From: Thalassospira lohafexi
Lineage (GTDB): Bacteria > Pseudomonadota > Alphaproteobacteria > Rhodospirillales > Thalassospiraceae
NCBI RefSeq assembly: GCF_002844275.1
Contig: NZ_NXGX01000001.1
Location: 248,001 to 312,000 of the forward strand
DNA: 64,000 bases
Direction: 5' to 3'
The position numbers and the translations under genes were made by a program. The notes beneath the pieces are model-generated. The model worked only from the letters and a program-made list of their open reading frames with translations. It did not search any database and was not told where the DNA came from. This document shows, piece after piece, positions 39,145 through 48,735 of the stretch (positions are counted from its first letter, which is position 1; each line of letters opens with the position of its first letter).

Positions 39145-40095
39145 CTAGGCTTCTGCCTGCTGACCGACCCGCTTGCGTTGCGGCCCAAACAGGCAAGCCA
39201 ACAGCATGATGATCCCGGAAATCGTGGCAATCATGCCCGCCGCACTGACCGCATAGGGGGATCCGAACCACCCCGGCCCATATCCGGCAAAGACATAGCC
39301 CAGAATGGCCGAAATCGTTGCAAAGACGACGGACCAACCAACCTGTCGGCCAAGCTGGTTGGTCATCAACCGCGCACTTGCCGGTGGGCAGACAAACATC
39401 GCAATCACAATGATCGACCCGACCGCGTCAAAGGCTGCCACGGCGGCAATCGCGGTGGCGACCACCAGCGCAAAGCTGAGAAGTCCTGTGCGAATACCAA
39501 TCGCCCCGGCAAAGGCGGCGTCAAAGGTCGATATTTTAAGTTCTTTCCAGAACAGAACAATAAACAACCCGATCCCGACCAGAACCAACGCCAGGCGCGG
39601 CAATTGCGGTGGCAGGGTCGCCAAGGCGGCTGGATCAACAAGCGACTGCCAGCCTTCTGCATCAAACCAGATCAGGCTTTCAAGATTACCCAAAAGCGCA
39701 TGCTGCACATCAATATGCACCGAGCTGGTATCGGTTATTTCTAGGAAAAGCACACCGGCGGCAAACAAGGTGGTAAACACCAATCCCATGGCCGCCCCCG
39801 GTTCAACCCGACCCAGACGTTTGACAATCTCGATCATGACAACGGCGACAATCGCGGCCGCCCCGGCACCGAGCATCATCGGCACCGCCGTGATCGTGCC
39901 GGTGACAAGAAAGGCCGCAACGATACCCGGCAGGACAACATGGCTGATCGCATCCCCAATCAGGGCCTGACGACGCAGTAACAGGAAATTGCCCGGCAAC
40001 GCACAGGCAACAGCGGCCAGAATACCAATCAGGGTCGGTGTTAGGCTCAGTTGGACAAACTCGGCACCAAGGGCGGTCATCAGATTGTCGATCAT
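39145..40095 (-). CDS. Metal ABC transporter permease (SitD-like)
   Basis: This is a 316-residue ABC-3 family permease with about nine helices and the family motif LIGDAISHVVLPGIV near the start. It is the last gene of a four-gene importer operon and overlaps the upstream permease by four bases (ATGA), so translation is coupled. With the other permease it forms the inner-membrane channel of a Mn/Fe/Zn importer. The divergent mntR favours manganese. Confidence 0.88.
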   Translation of the reverse strand: MIDNLMTALGAEFVQLSLTPTLIGILAAVACALPGNFLLLRRQALIGDAISHVVLPGIVAAFLVTGTITAVPMMLGAGAAAIVAVVMIEIVKRLGRVEPGAAMGLVFTTLFAAGVLFLEITDTSSVHIDVQHALLGNLESLIWFDAEGWQSLVDPAALATLPPQLPRLALVLVGIGLFIVLFWKELKISTFDAAFAGAIGIRTGLLSFALVVATAIAAVAAFDAVGSIIVIAMFVCPPASARLMTNQLGRQVGWSVVFATISAILGYVFAGYGPGWFGSPYAVSAAGMIATISGIIMLLACLFGPQRKRVGQQAEA

Positions 40096-41312
40096 GCGGA
40101 TGCTCCTTGCTTCTCGGCAAGCATGCGGTCGATCTCGGCAATCTGGTCGGATGTCATCATCCGTTCAATCGGGGTCAGCCCGTCATAGCGTTCAATCGCT
40201 GAATCATCGGGCAGAATACGGCGCGCCATGGCCCAGCGTGCTTCATCGCGCGATGCCTTTTCCGATGCAGTACGCCCGCGCAATGTCGCGACCCCATCAC
40301 GCCGGATCATGCCAGACCGGCGCAGGATGCGCAGGGTCAATCCGTCATAGATTGGTTCACGCCGGGACAGGGCCAAAAGTCCCTGACGGCGATGGACGCG
40401 GCGCTGAAACCGTTGATGGCGCAACGCTGACGCCAGCGCACCACGTAACGGGGAAAACAATGCGGAAATCATGAAAAAGCCAAACGCCACGAGCACAATG
40501 ATCGGTCCCGTAGGGATGGAGGCCTCTGCGGCGGACAGAACCGCACCGATGTAGCCCGATATCCCGCCAACCAGGGCTGAAATGCCGATCATCGGGCCGA
40601 CCTGATTGGTCCAGAAGCGGGCGGTGACTGGTGGGATGATCAAAAGCGCAACAATCAGGATCAATCCGACGATCTTAAGCCCGATCACGGTAACAATCAG
40701 GGCCAAGCCCATCATGGCAAGGTCAATATTGCGCACATTGACCCCGGTGGTCGCGGCATATTCCGGATCAAACGCCACAAGCGTCATCGGACGGCGCAGC
40801 AAAAAGACGAATGCGGCGGCAAGGGCCCCAGCAACCGCAATGGTGGTCGCCTCGGAAATCAACATGCCGGCCGTCGACCCCAAAAGGAAGTTTTCAAGTC
40901 CGGCCTGACGGCCAGATGACATGGTCTGGATGATGGTCAAAAGGACAATGCCAAACCCGAAAAACACCGACAGCACCGCACCAATCGCCGCATCCTCGGT
41001 CAGGCGGGTTTTGCGCGTAATCCATTCGACAAGGATCAGGCCAATCGCCGATGAAATCGCCGATCCAATGATCAATCCGGGTAACCAGCGGCCATCAGAC
41101 CCAAAGGCCACCATGATCATGAAGGCCAAGCCAACACCGGGCAGGGTGGCGTGACTGATCGCATCGGACACCAACGCGCGTTTGCGCAGGAAAATAAACG
41201 CCCCGGCACTGCCCGCTGATAGGCCAAGTAACCCGGCACCAACTGCGACAAGGGCGCTGTTATATCCGGCCTGCAACAACAGGGCGCTTATGAAATAATC
41301 GAGAAAACTCAT
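40092..41312 (-). CDS. Metal ABC transporter permease with C-terminal extension (SitC-like)
   Basis: This is a 406-residue ABC-3 permease. The helical core (about 1-285) includes ALVSDAISHATLPGVGLAF, the family signature. A cytoplasmic extension of about 120 residues follows, beginning ALRHQRFQRRVHRRQ and containing YDGLTLRILRRSGMIRRDG, which looks like a winged helix. Extensions of this kind occur in other Mn/Zn permeases and may sense metal or bind the ATPase. The pair with the downstream permease supports a heterodimeric channel. Confidence 0.87.
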   Translation of the reverse strand: MSFLDYFISALLLQAGYNSALVAVGAGLLGLSAGSAGAFIFLRKRALVSDAISHATLPGVGLAFMIMVAFGSDGRWLPGLIIGSAISSAIGLILVEWITRKTRLTEDAAIGAVLSVFFGFGIVLLTIIQTMSSGRQAGLENFLLGSTAGMLISEATTIAVAGALAAAFVFLLRRPMTLVAFDPEYAATTGVNVRNIDLAMMGLALIVTVIGLKIVGLILIVALLIIPPVTARFWTNQVGPMIGISALVGGISGYIGAVLSAAEASIPTGPIIVLVAFGFFMISALFSPLRGALASALRHQRFQRRVHRRQGLLALSRREPIYDGLTLRILRRSGMIRRDGVATLRGRTASEKASRDEARWAMARRILPDDSAIERYDGLTPIERMMTSDQIAEIDRMLAEKQGASA

Positions 41313-41360
41313 GGTGCGATCTTTGCGTTACCGTGCTGTGCTTGTCTCAGGCTGCCTCAA

Positions 41361-42161
41361 TCAGGCGAGGCGCAACTCGTCGATATGGGTGGCGGCTAGA
41401 CGCCCGCCATAGGTTTCCTGAAGGTTCTCGGCGGTAAAGGTCGTATCCACCGGGCCTTCGGCGATGCGGCGTACATTGATCAGCAACACGCGGTCAAAAT
41501 ATTCCGGCACGGTCGAAAGATCATGATGCACACAGACAACCGTGCGGCCTTCGGATTTAAGGTCTTTAAGAACCGAGACAATGGCGCGTTCGGTCGCGGC
41601 ATCGACCCCGGCAAACGGCTCATCAAGCAAGTAAAACTCGGCATTTTGCGCCAGCGCCCGGGCCAGAAACACGCGTTGCTGCTGTCCGCCCGAAAGCTGA
41701 CCAATCTGCCGGTCGGCAAAATCATTCATGCCGACCCGGTCAAGGCAGGCCATGGCCTGTTCGCGGTGGCGTGCCCGCCATAGGCGGAGCAAACCGACCG
41801 ATCCATAAAGCCCCATCAGAACGACATCAATCACCCGGGCCGGGAAATCCCAATCAACACTGGCGCGTTGCGGCACATAGGCCACCCGATCGCGCGCCTC
41901 GTGAAACGGTTTGCCAAAAATCCGCACTTCACCCGACAGGCGCGGCACCACACCAAGTGCCCCTTTCAGGAAGGTTGATTTCCCCGCCCCGTTCGGGCCG
42001 ATGATGGCGGTCATGGATCCGGCGGGGATGGAGGCATCAACCGAAAATACAGCCGGTTTGTTGCCATAGGAAACCGTCAGGCCGCGCACGGTCAGCGGTG
42101 CGTCCTTGCCTGCGACATCAACAATCTTTCCGGCCTCGGCAATCAGTTCGGCGTTACGCAT
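41361..42161 (-). CDS. Metal ABC transporter ATP-binding protein (SitB-like)
   Basis: This is a 266-residue ATPase. Walker A is GPNGAGKST, the signature is LSGGQQQR and Walker B is [10 protein letters not shown], with the downstream His in VCVHHDLS. It powers import of a divalent metal by the two permeases. An AGGAAAA ribosome site precedes the ATG. The gene lies between the substrate-binding protein and the permeases on one strand. Confidence 0.92.
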   Translation of the reverse strand: MRNAELIAEAGKIVDVAGKDAPLTVRGLTVSYGNKPAVFSVDASIPAGSMTAIIGPNGAGKSTFLKGALGVVPRLSGEVRIFGKPFHEARDRVAYVPQRASVDWDFPARVIDVVLMGLYGSVGLLRLWRARHREQAMACLDRVGMNDFADRQIGQLSGGQQQRVFLARALAQNAEFYLLDEPFAGVDAATERAIVSVLKDLKSEGRTVVCVHHDLSTVPEYFDRVLLINVRRIAEGPVDTTFTAENLQETYGGRLAATHIDELRLA

Positions 42162-42258
42162 GAGATTTTCCTGTTGCTTTGTCCGTGGTCCGACGCTGTG
42201 TGCATTTGATCACTGATTTTATCAATGTTTTATCTGTTTGGCACTTGCGGTCTTTACG

Positions 42259-43233
42259 TTACGAGCTTGGTGCAAGTTCACCCTGCATGCCGGTTTCAGG
42301 CGCATCACCACCCAGCGCACGGGTGATCAGGGTGGTGTTATGATCGATCATACCGATATAGGTGCCTTCATAGGTACCCGGTTCTCCCATGGCATCGGAA
42401 AACAGTGTACCACCAATGATGACGTTTTGCCCACGGGCCTCGGCCCCTTCGATCAGGGCACGCACATTGCGCTCAGGCACCGAGCTTTCGACAAACACGG
42501 CCGAAATATTGCGATCAACAATGATGTTAACCAGCTCTTCGACCCGGCGAAGGCCAGCCTCGGATTCGGTTGAAATGCCTTGAATGCCCAGAACCTCAAA
42601 ATCATACCCGCGCCCGAAATAACTAAAGGCATCATGTGCGGTCAACAGCACACGGCTTTTTTCCGGAACAGACGTGGTGACCGACTTCATATAGCCAATC
42701 AGCTTTTCAATATCCGCAATGTGTTTGTCGGCATTGGCGGTATAGATCGCTTTGCCATCGGGATCGGATTTGATCAGTGCATCACGTACAGCCCCAACTA
42801 CGGTTTTCCACAACTGCGGGTCCATCCAGACATGCGGATCATACCGGCCATCGTAATCCGCATGACTCAAAAGCTTGCTCTTGTCGATGGCTTCGCCAAC
42901 TGCGACCACATTGCGGCGCTTTTCCAGATCAAGGAAAAACTCTTCGAGTTGCGCTTCAAGATAAAGACCATGCCACAAGACAAGGTCAGCGCGTGCCATG
43001 GCGGCAATGTCGCTGCGTGTCTGACGGTACGAATGCGGATCAACCCCGGGGCCCATCAAGGCCGTGACCTCGGCCCGATCGCCAGCAATCTGACGGGCCG
43101 CGTCGGCGATCATGGATGTGGTCGCGACAACATTAAGCGGTTTGGCCATGGCCATGCCAGCGGTAGCACCGAGGGCAGAGACACCAAGGATGGTGATCAG
43201 GCAAAGACGGCGTGCAACATTTCGAAGGGTCAT
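42259..43233 (-). CDS. Metal ABC transporter substrate-binding protein (SitA/MntC-like)
   Basis: This is a 324-residue periplasmic cluster A-I binding protein. The signal peptide ends AMA near residue 30, and metal ligands are seen in GVDPHSYRQT (His), DPHVWMDP (His), SSVPERN (Glu) and GTLFSDAMG (Asp). The His-His-Glu-Asp set is typical of Mn/Fe-type proteins; Zn-type members usually add a His-rich loop, which is absent here. The start at 43233 is set by the signal peptide and a GGGA site. It is the first gene of the operon. Confidence 0.9.
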   Translation of the reverse strand: MTLRNVARRLCLITILGVSALGATAGMAMAKPLNVVATTSMIADAARQIAGDRAEVTALMGPGVDPHSYRQTRSDIAAMARADLVLWHGLYLEAQLEEFFLDLEKRRNVVAVGEAIDKSKLLSHADYDGRYDPHVWMDPQLWKTVVGAVRDALIKSDPDGKAIYTANADKHIADIEKLIGYMKSVTTSVPEKSRVLLTAHDAFSYFGRGYDFEVLGIQGISTESEAGLRRVEELVNIIVDRNISAVFVESSVPERNVRALIEGAEARGQNVIIGGTLFSDAMGEPGTYEGTYIGMIDHNTTLITRALGGDAPETGMQGELAPSS

Positions 43234-43298
43234 GACGGGTCCCGACAGCAAGTTAAAATCATTCAATAGAATACCCACTATCTATGTGCGGACTTTTA

Positions 43299-43318
43299 AA
43301 GTTAGTCAAGGCTAAATT
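43299..43318. promoter_or_regulatory. Palindromic site between the metal importer and mntR
   Basis: AAGTTAGTCAAGGCTAAATT is a 20-bp imperfect palindrome (AA-x-TTAG-x-C ... G-x-CTAA-x-TT; 14 of 20 positions symmetric). It lies between the divergent starts at 43233 and 43375. It is a strong candidate MntR operator through which manganese would repress the importer. Confidence 0.55.
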
Positions 43319-43374
43319 GATTTTTAAGCACTTAGTTGTTATGAAGATTTCGGAGATACTGTTTGGAGAGACCG

Positions 43375-43803
43375 ATGGGCGATAAGCCGACGTTAAATCC
43401 GCGCCATAACAAGGCCGAAGTCTTTGCCCGCCTGCGCGACGCACATGCTCGCGAGGTCACCGAAGATTATGTTGAAATGATTGGCGATTTGATCAATGAG
43501 GAAGGCGAGGCCCGCTCTGTCGCGCTCGCCGAACGCTTCGGCGTCACGGCCGCGACGGTCAATAACACCATCAAACGCCTGGAACGCGACGGTTTTGTCA
43601 CCTCGCGCCCATACCGCTCAATCTTTCTGACAGAAAAAGGCGAAACGCTCGCCAAAAAATGTCGCGACCGCCACCAGATCGTCTATAACTTCCTCGTCTC
43701 CATCGGCGTTGATCCAGATACGGCAGAGTTTGATGCCGAAGGGATTGAGCATCATGTGAGTGAGGAGACTTTGCGGGTGTTTGAAAGTGCAATTTCCTCC
43801 TAA
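43375..43803 (+). CDS. mntR: Manganese transport regulator MntR
   Basis: This 142-residue protein of the DtxR/MntR family has an N-terminal winged helix (VALAERFGVTAATVNNTIKRL, residues about 48-68). A dimerisation and metal-sensing half follows with HQIVYNFLVSIGVDPDTA and EGIEHHVSEE. Mn-bound MntR represses manganese uptake genes. The GGAGAG ribosome site just before the ATG fixes the start. Its position divergent from the four-gene metal importer, with a palindrome between, is the main evidence that the importer carries manganese. Confidence 0.9.
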   Translation: MGDKPTLNPRHNKAEVFARLRDAHAREVTEDYVEMIGDLINEEGEARSVALAERFGVTAATVNNTIKRLERDGFVTSRPYRSIFLTEKGETLAKKCRDRHQIVYNFLVSIGVDPDTAEFDAEGIEHHVSEETLRVFESAISS

Positions 43804-43848
43804 AGATGAACGGTAATCAGTCTGCGGAAGAGTAGGCTGTATTGTTGG

Positions 43849-44946
43849 CTATCGGGTCCGGTTTTTCGCTAGAAGAGTATCAAAAACTTTCCTGTGGCGA
43901 TGAACCCATTTGTTGATGTCAAAGGCCTCTATTGCCCGCCTACGTGCAGCGATTTTTCTTTCAGGTAGGTTCTGGAGTATCGCTTCCATACCCATTGCGA
44001 TCACTTCGGGGCTAGGAGTGTACGTCTTCTCAAAGCTTTGATCGACTTCAAGTGGGTGCCCGCTAAGACCGGGAGCAAGTTCGGGTACGCCGCCAGAATT
44101 TGAGTACAGGACGGGCAATCCACACCCGAGTGATTCTAAAACGGTGTTTGGGCAAGGGTCATTGTGTTTTAGCATTAGATAAACATCGGCCGAACGATAG
44201 ATATCGGGTGCATTTTCTTGCGTGTAGCTTCCTAATAAGGAGGTGTGCTCCTCTACTCCCAGCGCGTCTATTAGTTGATTGCACTTCTTAAGGCAGTCAT
44301 TTGACATCCAGCCGGCAATTACTATTTTGGCATTTAGGCCCGAATTGCGCACTATTTCGAAGCCTCTCAAAGAGGCTTCAATCCGATAGAACATGTGACT
44401 ATCGAACTTTCCTGTAACAAGAAATGTTGGTTCTCTGTCTTGAGAAACGCTAGTGCTTGGAGAAAAATGTTCCAGATCTATAGCGTTATATAAAATTTCT
44501 GTCTCGCCTGTTCGGTTACCCAAAAAAGTTTCAGCACATCGAAGGCAAAATTCACTTTGGCAAAAAACATGGTCGGCATTAATCCACGCAATCGACATTT
44601 CCTTGTTCTTTTCTTGCCAATCGCCGTCAAACCAGGCCCCGTAAAAAACGCCGTTTTGATTCAGCACAATCGGTATGTTCTTTGATTTGAGTGATTTAAA
44701 TGCAAGTTTTGTCAAATAAGGAGTATTTGAAAGCGTATAGACAATGGAGTGTCTGTATCTTTGTTCAGGGAAATGTTCTTTAAGGCGTTTGACCTTCACC
44801 AAGGGGCCGCCAATATCGCCAGCGCGCGCTCCTCCGTACCAAACCGAAATGCCATTCCTGCTTTTGGGTAAGAATGAAATCACCGTTTGAATGGCTCTCC
44901 ACGCCCATCGGAGCGATTGCTTATAATTGCTGTCGATTTTAGACAT
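43849..44946 (-). CDS. Glycosyltransferase family 4 (GT-B) protein
   Basis: This 365-residue cytoplasmic glycosyltransferase has the GT4 C-terminal signature NTVLESLGCGLPVLYSNSGG (E(x)7E type) near residue 270. The N-terminal half is a Rossmann-like acceptor domain. The sugar donor cannot be told. It is downstream of a second glycosyltransferase with a one-base overlap (TAATG), so translation is coupled. Base composition is AT-richer than the genes to its left, and this gene marks the left edge of the polysaccharide island. Confidence 0.85.
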   Translation of the reverse strand: MSKIDSNYKQSLRWAWRAIQTVISFLPKSRNGISVWYGGARAGDIGGPLVKVKRLKEHFPEQRYRHSIVYTLSNTPYLTKLAFKSLKSKNIPIVLNQNGVFYGAWFDGDWQEKNKEMSIAWINADHVFCQSEFCLRCAETFLGNRTGETEILYNAIDLEHFSPSTSVSQDREPTFLVTGKFDSHMFYRIEASLRGFEIVRNSGLNAKIVIAGWMSNDCLKKCNQLIDALGVEEHTSLLGSYTQENAPDIYRSADVYLMLKHNDPCPNTVLESLGCGLPVLYSNSGGVPELAPGLSGHPLEVDQSFEKTYTPSPEVIAMGMEAILQNLPERKIAARRRAIEAFDINKWVHRHRKVFDTLLAKNRTR

Positions 44947-45986
44947 TATTTACGCCAGATATTTCTGATTTTCCGCCAGATACCAATTTTGTATTCATCT
45001 CTATCGAGCAGAAAGCTCTCTTTCTTTTTGATTATATTCTCAAGAAGAGAAATCCATTGTTGGCAAGATTTGTAAGAATTATGAGGATAACTTTTGGTTT
45101 TTTGTTCCCATAGCTCGTAATTCTCAATCAATTCCAGAAGTTTTGACTCAAAATCAGTCTTGTCAGTAAATTCCAGTCCGTGACCACTGAGGTATTCGGG
45201 CATGCAGCCACTTCGAAGATACAGTACAGGTAAGCCACACTGCGCGCCTTCGTTTTGATGGTTGCCCCCGGGCTCATTTAAAGAACCGGTTACATAGGCA
45301 TGGTTTTCTCGTAGTGCATCCGCCAGCGCCTCTCCTGACAAAGGTTCAACAAGTCTAGCATTTTTAAACTTATAACCATCTGGCGTGTTGCCAATATAGG
45401 AAAACTCAATTTTTCCTTTCCACTTTGGCTGGGCAAGCATCTGATCAATATGGTCGTAAATATCAAAGCCCTTCATCCAGTTGCCTCCCCAGTGGTGGGT
45501 GACAAGCTTTAGAGGACCCGAGCCATTCCATGGTACAAATCCCTTGCGATTGAAGACGTCCTGATCTGAGCCATTTAGTATGACCGAGTTTGGCATTCGC
45601 TTCGGACCTTGCCAAAGGTCAAGGGACTTCAACCAAGAACCTACGAATACCGTGTAGTCGGCAGCTTGGTTGCATTTTTTCAGCAACTGATTCATGTGCC
45701 TCGTGTTTTTCCGCTCGTCACACTCGTTGATACGGTGAACAATAAGGCAATTGCGATTGATTTCTCGGGTGTAGAGCCAAGCAGCTCTGTAGCTGAAGGG
45801 GATGGACTTGTTGCGGCGACCGTATCTGGGGTCGGTGATAACAATTACGTCAATATCGTCATCATTTAAGTTGTTGACGACGATATGGCCGGCCTTTGAT
45901 AGTTCTCGGGTGAGAGAAGAGAAAAAACTGTTTCCTCCACCCCATGGACCGGAGACGACCTTATATCCTATGCAGATCTTCACCAA
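44946..45986 (-). CDS. Glycosyltransferase (GT-B type)
   Basis: In this 346-residue protein the N-terminal motif GYKVVSGPWGGGNSFF is a typical GT-B glycine-rich loop, and NEPGGNHQNEGAQCGLPVLY carries the C-terminal donor-binding motif. TTG at 45986 or GTG at 45983 begins it, with GGAG upstream. It is part of a three-gene minus-strand operon (methyltransferase, then this gene, then a GT4 gene). Its substrate is unknown. Confidence 0.78.
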   Translation of the reverse strand: MVKICIGYKVVSGPWGGGNSFFSSLTRELSKAGHIVVNNLNDDDIDVIVITDPRYGRRNKSIPFSYRAAWLYTREINRNCLIVHRINECDERKNTRHMNQLLKKCNQAADYTVFVGSWLKSLDLWQGPKRMPNSVILNGSDQDVFNRKGFVPWNGSGPLKLVTHHWGGNWMKGFDIYDHIDQMLAQPKWKGKIEFSYIGNTPDGYKFKNARLVEPLSGEALADALRENHAYVTGSLNEPGGNHQNEGAQCGLPVLYLRSGCMPEYLSGHGLEFTDKTDFESKLLELIENYELWEQKTKSYPHNSYKSCQQWISLLENIIKKKESFLLDRDEYKIGIWRKIRNIWRK

Positions 45987-46001
45987 TTAATGCTCCAGAA
46001 G

Positions 46002-46694
46002 TCAGTAGACTGTTCTATGCACAGCAAATGCCCATTGATTATTTGATTTTGATTTTAAGAAGGGCTGTAGCTCAATATTGGTGCTTAAAGTGAAAATCTC
46101 AAATGCACGAAACTCGTTATTATGATCCTTGAATTCGTCGAATATTATGATATCGCCAGATTTCAGATAAGGCTCGATACCAAACAACGAATAAATAGCA
46201 CCAGTAAAAATATCGCAATCAATATGAATTATTAGATGTATGTCTTCCGCGCGAACGTAGTTATCAAGAAATTTATACAATGTTTCTTGAAATGTTCCTT
46301 TGATGAAGGTAGCCCTGTGATCCCCTTTGGTGTCAGGAACCGTATCGTTTGTATCGAACGTCCCTTTTGGTCTGTTCCTGTCCCAATCTTCTGGTAGACC
46401 TGTGAATGTATCAAATCCGTAAAACTTGCTGGAAGGATTTTTATTTTCCTCAAGCCATGGAAGGAAAGATTTTCCAGAATATACACCAAATTCAAAGTAA
46501 TCAATTGGTATGTTCCCCAGTTTTCTTCGAATGGTGCTATGAAGATCTTGACGATTATTGGACAAATCGAGTTTTCCGAGGAACCGGTTCTCAAAATTCT
46601 GAAAACGAAGGCTTCTGTTTACATGAGAAAACTTTTCTAACCATGACGGAAATTGGAATAATATTTTACGAAGAACTAGTTTAGAAAAACTCAT
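46002..46694 (-). CDS. Class I SAM methyltransferase (TylF/macrocin-like)
   Basis: This 230-residue protein has SAM-binding motif I in DYFEFGVYSGKSFLPWL. The rest, including YGFDTFTGLP and IIIFDEFKDHN, matches the TylF/macrocin O-methyltransferase group. These enzymes methylate sugar hydroxyls and often occur in polysaccharide clusters. GAGGGA is the ribosome site. It leads the minus-strand operon at the left side of the island. Confidence 0.8.
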   Translation of the reverse strand: MSFSKLVLRKILFQFPSWLEKFSHVNRSLRFQNFENRFLGKLDLSNNRQDLHSTIRRKLGNIPIDYFEFGVYSGKSFLPWLEENKNPSSKFYGFDTFTGLPEDWDRNRPKGTFDTNDTVPDTKGDHRATFIKGTFQETLYKFLDNYVRAEDIHLIIHIDCDIFTGAIYSLFGIEPYLKSGDIIIFDEFKDHNNEFRAFEIFTLSTNIELQPFLKSKSNNQWAFAVHRTVY

Positions 46695-47023
46695 TTTGGT
46701 CCCTCAATAGTATTGGTCGCGCGAGATTTCTGGGTTTTACAATTTGTTAGCGATAACAACAAACTTTTTGACGACTTGATAGCAGGCTGGCTTGGAGACG
46801 TTGACGTATGCGGGGCGACGGTAACTAAAGTTTGAAGTTAGCACTTTTTAGCTTTTGGAAGATGCCTCGTCTTTTTTGGTGCAATTGGCTTAATCCATGG
46901 TTCAGCATGGTATATCCACACGATATACAGACCATGACTTTATGAAATAATACTTGAGAAACTGCGTAAAGATAGCCACAACACCAGTCTGAATAATTTT
47001 TGCGAAAAATGGGGATTTTCTCT
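46695..47023. other. Divergent promoter region of the polysaccharide island
   Basis: About 330 AT-rich bases between the minus-strand methyltransferase operon and gmd. No gene is credible here. It must hold the promoters for both directions. I see no long hairpin or repeat that stands out. Confidence 0.5.
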
Positions 47024-48067
47024 ATGGGTAAAACTGCGCTCATAACGGGAGTGACAGGTCAGGATGGTGCCTATCTGGCCGAGTTATTGCTGGATAAGGG
47101 GTACAACGTCCACGGTATCCGAAGAAGGTCTTCATCATTCAACACTGGCCGTGTTGAACACATATATCAGGATTTGCACGAAGAAAATCGTACGTTTACC
47201 ATGCATTATGGGGACATGGTTGACGCAACAAATTTAATCCGAATTATCAAGGATACTCAACCTGACGAGATCTACAATTTGGCCGCCCAAAGTCACGTGC
47301 ATGTCAGTTTCGAAACTCCTGAATATACAGCGAATGCAGATGCCCTTGGCACACTTCGTCTGCTTGAGGCTATAAGGATTCTAGGACTAGAGAAAACGAC
47401 CAAGTTTTATCAAGCCTCGACTTCCGAGCTTTATGGGGATGCTCAAGCGCCCCAAAGTGAGGGGACACCTTTCCAGCCGAGAAGCCCATATGCGGCAGCA
47501 AAGCTATATGCTTACTGGATTGTGAGAAATTACAGGGAAGCATACGGAATTTTCGCTTCCAACGGCATCTTGTTTAATCACGAAAGCCCTATCCGAGGCG
47601 AAACCTTTGTGACTCGGAAAATTACAAGAGCTGTTGCTGCGATCAAGTTTGGCAAACAGGACAAATTGTATCTAGGCAACCTTGATGCGAAACGTGATTG
47701 GGGACATGCCCGAGACTATGTTGAGGGTATGTGGCGCATCTTGCATTATAAGAAGCCAGATGACTTTGTGCTCGCGACCGGGGAAGCACATTCCGTGCGT
47801 GAATTTGTAGAACTGGCGTTTCGACATATTAACTTCGAAATAGAGTGGGTTGGGAAAGGCGTTGACGAAAAGGGCCTTGATAGCGCCAGTGGCAGATGCT
47901 TGGTTGAAGTGGACCCGCGTTATTTCAGGCCGACAGAGGTTGATTTCTTACTTGGTGATTGCTCTAAGGCAAAGGCCGAGCTGGGTTGGTCGGCGACCAC
48001 GTGTTTCGAAGACTTGGTTAAAGAAATGGTCGAAAGTGATTTGAAAATCGTTTGCTCCGGAGAGTGA
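47024..48067 (+). CDS. gmd: GDP-mannose 4,6-dehydratase
   Basis: This 347-residue extended short-chain dehydrogenase converts GDP-mannose to GDP-4-keto-6-deoxymannose. The NADP motif is [15 protein letters not shown], followed by the [16 protein letters not shown] region that is specific to Gmd. The catalytic residues appear in STSELYG and [10 protein letters not shown]. The start at 47024 (MGKTAL) has GGGGA eight bases upstream. No fcl or rmd gene follows, so the fate of the 4-keto sugar is open; the DegT aminotransferase at 56366 is one candidate. Confidence 0.93.
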   Translation: MGKTALITGVTGQDGAYLAELLLDKGYNVHGIRRRSSSFNTGRVEHIYQDLHEENRTFTMHYGDMVDATNLIRIIKDTQPDEIYNLAAQSHVHVSFETPEYTANADALGTLRLLEAIRILGLEKTTKFYQASTSELYGDAQAPQSEGTPFQPRSPYAAAKLYAYWIVRNYREAYGIFASNGILFNHESPIRGETFVTRKITRAVAAIKFGKQDKLYLGNLDAKRDWGHARDYVEGMWRILHYKKPDDFVLATGEAHSVREFVELAFRHINFEIEWVGKGVDEKGLDSASGRCLVEVDPRYFRPTEVDFLLGDCSKAKAELGWSATTCFEDLVKEMVESDLKIVCSGE

Positions 48068-48072
48068 TTTCA

Positions 48073-48735
48073 ATGCGAATTGGTATTGTCAATTACGGGA
48101 TGGGCAACCTTGGATCGGTTCAATCCGCGTTAAATTTTCTAAACGTTGAATCGGTAGTTACCGGGACTCCGGAAGAATTGCGTGAATTTGATGGTCTGAT
48201 ACTTCCTGGGGTGGGTAGTTTCGGCAAGGCCATGGATAATTTAAGAGCTGGTGGTTTTGTTGAGGCCTTGCAGCTTGAGGTCATAGAAAAGAAAAAGCCA
48301 CTTTTTGCGATCTGTCTTGGAATGCATCTGCTTGCTCGCGGCTCAAGCGAAAGCGACGGTATCGAGGGTTTGGGGTGGATCAATTCGTGTGTTGTGCCTG
48401 TTGCCGACGGATGGCGTGGAGAGCATCCGGTTCGCCGTCCTCAGGTTGGTTGGAATACGATTTCGCGCCTCGTGCCGGAGCATGGGATGCTCAGCCGAAT
48501 AGAAGACGGAGAGATGGTGTATTTTGATCATAGCTTTGCCTTGCCTGCTTCTTGCCCGGATGCATTGGCACAGACAAACTATTTCGGTTCATTCACCTCT
48601 ATGCTGGCAAAAGACAATATTTTCGGCGCCCAGTTTCATCCTGAGAAAAGCCAAAGAACCGGTCTCGTTATGCTACGAAATTTCACGAACATCGTCTTGT
48701 CTTCCAAGTCTGCTGGTGTTGAACAATGCTGTTGA
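48073..48735 (+). CDS. HisH-type glutamine amidotransferase (sugar cluster paralog)
   Basis: This 220-residue class I glutaminase releases ammonia from glutamine. The triad is visible: C81 in AICLGMHLL, and H189 and E191 in GAQFHPEKS. It lies six bases after gmd with a GGAGAG ribosome site. In Pseudomonas O-antigen clusters the HisH2/HisF2 pair supplies ammonia to the amidotransferase WbpG. Genes for histidine biosynthesis are absent here, so the same role is likely. The next gene overlaps it by ten bases. Confidence 0.88.
   Translation: MRIGIVNYGMGNLGSVQSALNFLNVESVVTGTPEELREFDGLILPGVGSFGKAMDNLRAGGFVEALQLEVIEKKKPLFAICLGMHLLARGSSESDGIEGLGWINSCVVPVADGWRGEHPVRRPQVGWNTISRLVPEHGMLSRIEDGEMVYFDHSFALPASCPDALAQTNYFGSFTSMLAKDNIFGAQFHPEKSQRTGLVMLRNFTNIVLSSKSAGVEQCC

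Noticed and set aside
39016-39970. Plus-strand frames over the metal permease
   Set aside because: Low-complexity translations antisense to an obvious ABC-3 permease.
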